A DNA stretch of 60,714 nt from contig JAHYJC010000027.1 of assembly GCA_019429275.1 (NCBI GenBank), positions 1 through 60,714 on the forward strand, given 5' to 3'. The stretch comes from Lentimicrobium sp. (GTDB lineage Bacteria; Bacteroidota; Bacteroidia; Bacteroidales; Lentimicrobiaceae). Below the pieces are notes generated by a model, which ran no database searches, was not told the origin of the DNA, and was given only the letters and a program-made list of their open reading frames with translations. Shown here one piece after another: positions 54,714 through 60,714 of this stretch; the first letter of the stretch is position 1; each line of letters opens with the position of its first letter. Both the position numbers and the translations under genes were made by a program.

Positions 54714-55844
54714 TTATTTATTTACAAATTCAAGTACTGATGTGGTAATATATTGCAATTGCTCTTCATCAAGTTCGGTATGCATAGGCAGGGAAATCAC
54801 AGTTTTGCATAAATGTTCAGTTACCGGAAAATCACCTTCTTTGTATCGTGGATCGAGATATGCCTTTTGCATATGCAGCGGAATTGGATAATAGATCATG
54901 GCTGGCACCTGTTTGTCGGCGAGGAACTGCTGCAGAGCATTGCGGTCGACCCCTTCGGTTACAATTGTGTATTGATGAAAAACATGGGTCGATTTTTCAA
55001 ACCTTGCAGGAGTTTTAAGTTTTGGATGGTTTTTAAAAGCATGGTCGTAATAGTCAGCAGCATGGTTGCGGGCCTCAGCATACGCATCGAGGCGGGCAAG
55101 TTTAACGCGGAGAACTGCAGCCTGAATGCTGTCTAACCTGCTGTTTACACCAATAAAATCATGGTAATAACGCACTGTCATTCCGTGATTTACAACAAAC
55201 CGAAGCTGGTTGGCAAGTTTATCGTTGTTGGTAAAAATGGCGCCGCCATCTCCGTAACATCCGAGGTTTTTACTGGGGAAAAATGATGTACATCCCACAT
55301 GGCCAATGGTTCCTGCTTTTTTGCGGCTTCCGTCAGCAAATAAATAATCAGCACCAATGGCCTGACATGCATCTTCGATGAGAAAAAGATTATACTCTTC
55401 TGCAATCTGCATCATGGCATCCATATCGGCACATTGTCCGAACAGGTGAACCGGAACAATTGCGCGGGTTTTGGGTGTAAGCGCTTTGCGCACAGATTCG
55501 GGATCGATGTTAAAAGTATGCGGATCAACATCCACAACCACAGGAGTAAAGCCAAGCAAAGCAATAACTTCGGCAGTAGCAATAAAAGTAAAATTGGTGG
55601 TAATAACTTCATCGCCGGGTTTAATACCCAGTGCCATCATAGCCACCTGAAGCGCATCAGTTCCGTTTGCACAGGGAATAACATGTTTAACTCCAAGGTA
55701 TTTTTCCAGGTCTTCCTGAAATCCCTTAACTGCAGGGCCATTGATAAAAGCGGTAGAATTAACCACATCCTGAATGGCCTGATCAATCTCAGGCTTAATT
55801 TTTTCATATTGACTTTTCAGGTCAACCATTGCTATCTTCTTCAT
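54714..55844 (-). CDS. DegT/DnrJ/EryC1/StrS aminotransferase, WbpE-like
   Basis: 376 aa from the ATG at 55844. The PLP lysine is in CTSFFPSKNLGCYGDGGAIF, and VIPCANGTDALQVAMMALGI plus LIEDACQAIGADY form the cofactor pocket. These sugar aminotransferases transfer an amino group from glutamate to a keto-sugar nucleotide; the adjacent WbpD-like acetyltransferase points to UDP-2-acetamido-3-keto-glucuronate as substrate (inference). Confidence 0.9.
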   Translation of the reverse strand: MKKIAMVDLKSQYEKIKPEIDQAIQDVVNSTAFINGPAVKGFQEDLEKYLGVKHVIPCANGTDALQVAMMALGIKPGDEVITTNFTFIATAEVIALLGFTPVVVDVDPHTFNIDPESVRKALTPKTRAIVPVHLFGQCADMDAMMQIAEEYNLFLIEDACQAIGADYLFADGSRKKAGTIGHVGCTSFFPSKNLGCYGDGGAIFTNNDKLANQLRFVVNHGMTVRYYHDFIGVNSRLDSIQAAVLRVKLARLDAYAEARNHAADYYDHAFKNHPKLKTPARFEKSTHVFHQYTIVTEGVDRNALQQFLADKQVPAMIYYPIPLHMQKAYLDPRYKEGDFPVTEHLCKTVISLPMHTELDEEQLQYITTSVLEFVNK

Positions 55845-55999
55845 CTGCAATCGAATTTATATTTTTAATGTTGGCAAAGGGCTTGTCAAAAAGCCGCGCA
55901 AAGATATGGCATATATTCCTTTTAGATGTGCTCACAAAAATCTTTCACACGTTGAAATAAAACGCATGTTGTAAAGAGCATTTACACTTCAGAAATGAG

Positions 56000-58132
56000 T
56001 TAAAGATTCTGTAGATAATACTCTGATAGTTTCCTGAAAAGATGCGCCCTGTCATTGCCTCTCACATTGTGCTCATGGGTTGGATAAACAAAGTAGTCGA
56101 TCTGCTTTTGCTTTATAATGGTTTCCCTGAGAAACTCCAGGCTATGCTGCCATACAACCGTATTATCCTGTGCACCATGAATAATCAGCAGTTTGCCTTC
56201 AAGTTGATCCACTTTATTCAGCAGGCTGGCTTCTTCATAACCTTCAGGATTTTGTTCGGGGGTATCCATATAACGTTCGCCGTACATCACCTCGTAAAAC
56301 TTCCAGTCGGTTACCGGTCCACCGGCAGAAGCAACTTTAAATACTCCGGGGTGTTTCAGCTTGAGTGAAATGGCCATAAATCCACCGTAACTCCATCCGT
56401 CAACTCCAATTTTATCAGGATCTACCCATGGCAAAGCTTTCAGGTATTCAACACCTTTCATCTGATCGGCGACTTCAAGCACGCCCAGATTTCGGTGAAT
56501 CACACTCTCAAACTCAAAGCCCCGATTTGCTGTTCCGCGGTTGTCCATCGTGAAAACCACAAATCCCTGCTGAGCCATATAGTTGAGAAACAAATTGGCA
56601 CCACCCAGCCAGTTTTCGGTAACCAGCTGATTATGAGGTCCGCCGTAAACGTAAATAAAAACCGGATACTTCTTTTCAGCATCAAAATCAGCCGGTTTGA
56701 TTATGCGGCAAAACAGGTCAGTTCCATCATCAGCCTTAAGCATAAAAATACTGGTTTCACCCAATTTGTATTCGGCAAGAGGATTTGGCGAGGCATGAAT
56801 GGACTTCACTTTCTTGCCCTTTTTGTCTGCAATAACAATTTCGGCCGGAACTATGCGATTGCTGTATCGGCTGATAAAAAATTTGCCATCAGCGCGAAGG
56901 ATGGGATTATGAACCCCTTTTTCAGAAGTCAAACGGGTTGTTTTTCCTGATTTCAGATCAAGATAATAAAGGTGATTTTCAAGCGGACTGACCTCGGTTG
57001 ATATGTAGAACAAACCTTTGTTATCTTCGTCAAAACCTGTCATTTTTTTTACAATCCAAGGCCCTGATGACAGTTGCCTGATCAGGTTGCCATCTGCACC
57101 ATATAAATACAGGTGGTTGTAACCATCGCGCTGACTCTGCCAGATGAATTTATCGGGACTTCCCGGAAGAAAAACCATTGCATTCTGTGGCTCTACATAC
57201 CGCTCATTCTTTTCCTCAAAAAGTGTTGCTTCAAATTCACCGGTTTCGGCATTATAGCGATTTAATTTCATGTGATTCTGGTCGCGGTTCAGCACAGCAA
57301 TGTAAAGTGATTTTTCATCGGGGCTCCATGCGATGTTGGTCAGGTATTGCTCAGCCGGAAGTCCGGTTTTCAGGAAAACTGTTTTATTGCTGATCAGGTT
57401 GTAAATTCCAACCGTAACCTCATGGCTTTTCATGCCGGCCATTGGATATCTTATCATGTTTGTTTCTGCAACCCGGGTTGTTGCATCAACCAGCGGATAT
57501 TCAGTCACCATACTTTCATCCATACGGTAAAAAGCCAGCAGATTGCCTTTCGGCGACCAGAAAATACCTTTGTTAATCCCGAATTCATTCCTGTGAACCG
57601 TCTGTCCGTTCACAATTCCGGGATTTTCATCGGCTGTAACTGCAGTTTTTCCGGTTGGTGTCGAAACATAAAGATTGTTTTTGATTGTATAGGCGATGAA
57701 ATTTGTTTCAGGAGCCATTTCAGCATTTTCAGCGAGGCTATCGGATGAGTTTATTATTTTCACAGATTTACTTTCAAGGTCGTACTCCAGCCAATGCTCA
57801 TCTTTGATAAAACCAAAAGTTCCGGAGTTCTTCCAGTTAATTGCCGGCATACGTTTAAATTCGGCAAATCCACTTGCGGTAATTGCTTCGTTAAAAACAG
57901 AAAGGGTCAGCAGTGTATCGGTCGTCTCCGATTTCAGGTTTCCCTGAAGCAAAACACCGGCATCCTGCCAGGTGTAATTATCGGAAGATGCTCTCCATTG
58001 AAGATTTGCGAGACCTGTCGGATAGAGTTTCCGGTTGGTCATAATCTCTTCCAGAACAAGCATTTTGTTCTGCGAAAAGGACAATTGAGCAGCTATTAGA
58101 ATTAAAGTAAAAATTGAAAACAGTTTTTTCAT
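56000..58132 (-). CDS. Dipeptidyl peptidase IV, S9B family
   Basis: 710 aa from the ATG at 58132 (MKKLFSIFTLILIAAQLSFS), signal peptide ending FSQ. An N-terminal beta-propeller (residues ~40-460) is followed by an alpha/beta hydrolase domain. The nucleophile is Ser581 in VDGWSYGGFMAISL; the Asp is in IIHGAQDNTVVWQHS and the His in YPTHEHNVRGNDRAH. It removes Xaa-Pro or Xaa-Ala dipeptides from peptides, usually in the periplasm of Bacteroidota. No T9SS domain is present. Confidence 0.93.
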   Translation of the reverse strand: MKKLFSIFTLILIAAQLSFSQNKMLVLEEIMTNRKLYPTGLANLQWRASSDNYTWQDAGVLLQGNLKSETTDTLLTLSVFNEAITASGFAEFKRMPAINWKNSGTFGFIKDEHWLEYDLESKSVKIINSSDSLAENAEMAPETNFIAYTIKNNLYVSTPTGKTAVTADENPGIVNGQTVHRNEFGINKGIFWSPKGNLLAFYRMDESMVTEYPLVDATTRVAETNMIRYPMAGMKSHEVTVGIYNLISNKTVFLKTGLPAEQYLTNIAWSPDEKSLYIAVLNRDQNHMKLNRYNAETGEFEATLFEEKNERYVEPQNAMVFLPGSPDKFIWQSQRDGYNHLYLYGADGNLIRQLSSGPWIVKKMTGFDEDNKGLFYISTEVSPLENHLYYLDLKSGKTTRLTSEKGVHNPILRADGKFFISRYSNRIVPAEIVIADKKGKKVKSIHASPNPLAEYKLGETSIFMLKADDGTDLFCRIIKPADFDAEKKYPVFIYVYGGPHNQLVTENWLGGANLFLNYMAQQGFVVFTMDNRGTANRGFEFESVIHRNLGVLEVADQMKGVEYLKALPWVDPDKIGVDGWSYGGFMAISLKLKHPGVFKVASAGGPVTDWKFYEVMYGERYMDTPEQNPEGYEEASLLNKVDQLEGKLLIIHGAQDNTVVWQHSLEFLRETIIKQKQIDYFVYPTHEHNVRGNDRAHLFRKLSEYYLQNL

Positions 58133-58157
58133 GAACAAAAAGATTGTAAATTTATAG

Positions 58158-58892
58158 TTATGGCCTTATGGCGCTTGATATTTCACTTATCAGTGAGGGA
58201 TTTTTTTCGACTGCATTGCCAATTACCAGAACATCTGCCCCCGACGTTGAGGTTTCAATTGCCTGCTCAGGCGTTTTAATGCCTCCACCAACAATCAATG
58301 GAACGCCTATACTTTGTTTAACATGGCTGATCATTTTGGCTGAAACCGGATTGATTGCCCCACTGCCGGCATCCATAAAGATTAGTTTAAGTCCAAGCAT
58401 CTCACCGGCCATGGCGGTGCACATGGCAATATCATCCTTATCAGCCGGAATGGGATCGGAGTTACTCATATACGAAACTGCAGTTGGCCGTCCGCTTTCA
58501 ATAAGCATATATCCGGTGGGAATCACCTGTAATGGGCTTAGCTTCAGGTATGGGGCCGATATTACATGTCTGCCAATCAGCATTTCGGCATTTCTTCCTG
58601 AAATCAGCGATAAAAAAAGAATGGCATCAGCTTTCCAGCTCATCTGTAAGGTATTGCCTGGAAAAAGCACAACAGGGATGTCTTTGGCCTGCTTCAGAAT
58701 TTCAATCACAGCATCCATGTGGTTGTTGATGAGCAGACTGCCGCCCACAAAAAAATAATCCACATCGGCATCAACAGATTGCAGAACTATGGAATCGAGC
58801 GCTTTATCCTCAGTTTTGTCAGGATCAATAAGAATGGCCAACTGCTTACGCCCGGTCTGCATCTTTTTTGTAATACTTTCATAAACAAGCAT
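58158..58892 (-). CDS. Geranylgeranylglyceryl-phosphate synthase family (PcrB-like)
   Basis: 244 aa from the ATG at 58892 (MLVYESITKKMQTGRKQLAI). A TIM-barrel with AILIDPDKTEDKAL at the N-terminus, YMLIESGRPTAVSYMSNSDP in the middle and VPLIVGGGIKTPEQAIETST near the end, which holds the phosphate-binding GGGI motif. The Bacteroidota group of this family makes isoprenyl-glycerol-phosphate ethers, although the cellular role is not settled. An extension of ~30 residues to 58982 is unlikely to be translated. Confidence 0.88.
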   Translation of the reverse strand: MLVYESITKKMQTGRKQLAILIDPDKTEDKALDSIVLQSVDADVDYFFVGGSLLINNHMDAVIEILKQAKDIPVVLFPGNTLQMSWKADAILFLSLISGRNAEMLIGRHVISAPYLKLSPLQVIPTGYMLIESGRPTAVSYMSNSDPIPADKDDIAMCTAMAGEMLGLKLIFMDAGSGAINPVSAKMISHVKQSIGVPLIVGGGIKTPEQAIETSTSGADVLVIGNAVEKNPSLISEISSAIRP

Positions 58893-59080
58893 ATAGTTAT
58901 TATATTTTGGATTTACAATGATACACAATTCCCTTGAAGTACCAAAGAAGAAATATTTGGTTAAAAAATGGGAATTGCCCATTCCGGCTTATGAAATACA
59001 TTTGAATCTATCTTCAGACTTTAAATCAATCATGCAGAAAGGTTATTCCATTCCGGAGTCAGCCGTTTAAAAACAATGCT

Positions 59081-59088
59081 TAACTTTG
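59081..59088 (+). promoter_or_regulatory. ahcY -7 box
   Basis: TAACTTTG at 59081-59088 fits TAnnTTTG and lies ~36 bp before the ATG at 59124, supporting that start over an in-frame one at 59076. No clear -33 box. Confidence 0.45.
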
Positions 59089-59123
59089 CAGCCCTTTTTC
59101 GGATAAAAAACAACAAATCAAAT

Positions 59124-60542
59124 ATGAAAGAAACCATGGCCGAAGTATTGCCTTACAAAGTTAAAGATATAAGCCTTGCAGAATTTGGTCGCAAGGAAAT
59201 TGAAATTGCTGAAATGGAAATGCCGGGTCTGATGTCAATCCGCAGAAAATTTTCAGCAGAAAAACCACTGCAGGGAGCACGCATTACCGGATCGCTGCAC
59301 ATGACCATTCAAACTGCAGTATTAATTGAAACCCTTACCGAACTTGGCGCTGATGTTCGCTGGGCAAGCTGCAATATTTTTTCAACGCAGGATCACGCAG
59401 CAGCAGCTATTGCAGCAGCAGGAATTCCGGTTTTTGCATGGAAAGGCGAAACCCTCGAAGAGTACTGGTGGTGCACCCTTCAGGCTCTTTCCTTCCCGGG
59501 AGGAAAAGGACCAAACCTGATTGTTGACGATGGCGGCGATGCCACATTGATGGTGCATAAAGGATTTGCTGCCGAGAAAAATCCTTCATTGCTTGAAGCA
59601 GCAACTTCAAATGCAGAAGAAGCTGCAATTCTGAAAACTCTGAGAGAAGCTTTTTTAGAAGACAAAGCCCACTGGCACAATACCGTTGCGGAACTTAAAG
59701 GTGTTTCGGAAGAAACGACAACCGGCGTTCACAGGCTTTACCAGATGATGGAAGCCGGCGAATTGCTGATTCCTGCAATAAATGTAAACGATTCAGTAAC
59801 CAAATCGAAATTCGACAACCTTTACGGGTGCCACGAATCACTTGCTGATGGAATAAAACGCGCAACCGATGTAATGATTGCCGGCAAAGTTGTGGTTATA
59901 CTAGGCTTTGGAGATGTTGGAAAAGGTTGTGCCCGATCCATGCGTTCGTATGGTGCAAGGGTAATTGTTACAGAAATTGATCCCATTTGTGCGCTACAGG
60001 CTGCCATGGAAGGATTTCAGGTAACCACCATTGATGAAGCCCTGAGTGAAGGTAATATTTATGTAACAACGACCGGCAACCGCGATGTCATTACACTTGA
60101 CCATATGCGGTTGATGAAAGATCAGAGCATTGTTTGTAACATAGGCCATTTTGACAACGAAATTCAGGTAGATCCGCTGAATGAAGCCAATGACATAGAA
60201 AAAGTCAACATTAAACCTCAGGTTGATAAATATGTATTCCCGGGCGGAAAGGCAATTTTCCTTCTTGCTGAAGGACGACTTGTAAACCTGGGTTGTGCTA
60301 CTGGTCATCCTTCTTTTGTGATGAGCAACTCGTTCTCAAACCAAACCCTGGCGCAACTGGATTTATGGAAAAACAACTATGAGATAGGAGTTTACCGTTT
60401 ATCTAAAAAACTTGATGAAGAAGTTGCCAGATTGCACCTTGAGCAGTTGGGTGTTAAACTTACCAAACTGACTCCCGAACAATCTGCTTATATCGGCGTG
60501 CCTGCAGAAGGACCTTTTAAACCGGAGCATTATCGGTATTAG
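59124..60542 (+). CDS. ahcY: Adenosylhomocysteinase
   Basis: 472 aa from the ATG at 59124 ([20 protein letters not shown]). The NAD-binding motif is [20 protein letters not shown]; substrate residues lie in [27 protein letters not shown] and [20 protein letters not shown], and the C-terminus ends [10 protein letters not shown] as usual. It splits S-adenosylhomocysteine into adenosine and homocysteine, keeping methylation running. Cytoplasmic tetramer. Confidence 0.97.
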   Translation: MKETMAEVLPYKVKDISLAEFGRKEIEIAEMEMPGLMSIRRKFSAEKPLQGARITGSLHMTIQTAVLIETLTELGADVRWASCNIFSTQDHAAAAIAAAGIPVFAWKGETLEEYWWCTLQALSFPGGKGPNLIVDDGGDATLMVHKGFAAEKNPSLLEAATSNAEEAAILKTLREAFLEDKAHWHNTVAELKGVSEETTTGVHRLYQMMEAGELLIPAINVNDSVTKSKFDNLYGCHESLADGIKRATDVMIAGKVVVILGFGDVGKGCARSMRSYGARVIVTEIDPICALQAAMEGFQVTTIDEALSEGNIYVTTTGNRDVITLDHMRLMKDQSIVCNIGHFDNEIQVDPLNEANDIEKVNIKPQVDKYVFPGGKAIFLLAEGRLVNLGCATGHPSFVMSNSFSNQTLAQLDLWKNNYEIGVYRLSKKLDEEVARLHLEQLGVKLTKLTPEQSAYIGVPAEGPFKPEHYRY

Positions 60543-60574
60543 GAAGTTAAAATTTCTAATGTCTAATTGATAAA

Positions 60575-60660
60575 TAGCACAACATAATTGACACTTTTTT
60601 TCGTAGCACAACATCGTTGACACTTTTTTCAAAAATCGTTCTTTGACATATTTTTTTCGT
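60575..60660. repeat. Direct repeats at the end of an IS481-like element
   Basis: TAGCACAACAT followed by (AA/CG)TTGACACTTTTTT occurs at 60575 and 60604, and a weaker third copy TTGACATATTTTTTTCG lies at ~60643-60659. They precede the transposase start at 60677. These look like the terminal, possibly transposase-binding, end of the element. Confidence 0.6.
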
Positions 60661-60676
60661 ATTGTTCAAATAAAAA

Positions 60677-60714
60677 ATGGACGAATACGAGAAACGGAAA
60701 GTAGCTATAACACG
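60677..60714 (+). CDS. IS481-family transposase, 5' fragment at window edge
   Basis: The frame starts ATG at 60677 and reads MDEYEKRKVAIT before the window ends. That N-terminus is typical of IS481-type transposases in Bacteroidota, whose helix-turn-helix domain follows. The family call is from 12 residues plus the flanking repeats, so it is tentative. The element lies immediately after ahcY. Confidence 0.55.
   Translation, partial: MDEYEKRKVAIT

Overview
The window is chromosomal DNA from a member of the Bacteroidota. The evidence is four proteins with type IX secretion (T9SS) C-terminal sorting domains, a PorW/SprE-type T9SS lipoprotein, split ATP synthase genes, Bacteroidota-type promoters (TTG then TAnnTTTG), and a large (about 1,500 aa) type II-C Cas9 with 46-bp repeats that begin GTTGTG and end CACAAC. 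An uncultured Bacteroidales-like lineage is my best guess, but that is inference.

Layout. 1-14.5 kb: T9SS cargo genes, recJ, and a tandemly duplicated two-gene cassette (lipoprotein plus T9SS cargo). 15-21.4 kb: a DUF3109 protein, ferritin and the atpB-E-F-H-A-G operon. 21.7-27.9 kb: small housekeeping genes (DUF4919, IscX-like, DEDDh exonuclease, PLP racemase, GNAT, PPK2, TrpB2). 28-37.3 kb: a complete type II-C CRISPR-Cas locus. 37.8-43 kb: phosphatase, gpmA, rseP, dxr and an M23 peptidase. 43.2-48.2 kb: porW/sprE, bactofilin, atpZ and a partner, queD, folE. 48.2-50.5 kb: two decayed IS982-family copies flanking a lipoprotein and a small membrane protein. 50.6-60.5 kb: fabD, molbindin, nucleotide-sugar genes, DPP IV, GGGP synthase, ahcY. 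The window ends inside an IS481-like element.

The CRISPR locus is the most unusual part. The cas9, 141-aa Cys-rich gene, cas1 and cas2 genes run on the minus strand. The array (29 repeats, 28 spacers, every spacer 30 nt) lies beyond cas2. A tracrRNA is readable on the plus strand just upstream of cas9, with a promoter, an almost perfect anti-repeat, a nexus and a terminator. Its pairing implies that guides are also made from the plus strand, towards cas2. Each normal repeat carries a Bacteroidota -7 box (TATCTTTG), so each repeat may act as a promoter. In six repeats a roughly 41-bp GC-rich imperfect palindrome is inserted at one identical position with no visible target duplication. It splits that -7 box but leaves the 25 nt that pair with tracrRNA intact. 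A seventh repeat keeps only the first 11 nt of the insert. I know of no described equivalent; a HUH/REP-type hairpin element exploiting the array as a set of identical target sites is the leading hypothesis.

Other points of interest are a duplicated terminator module and a degenerate repeat upstream of the tracrRNA, two short decayed reading frames flanking the CRISPR locus, and a protein with a C-terminal IscX-like domain.
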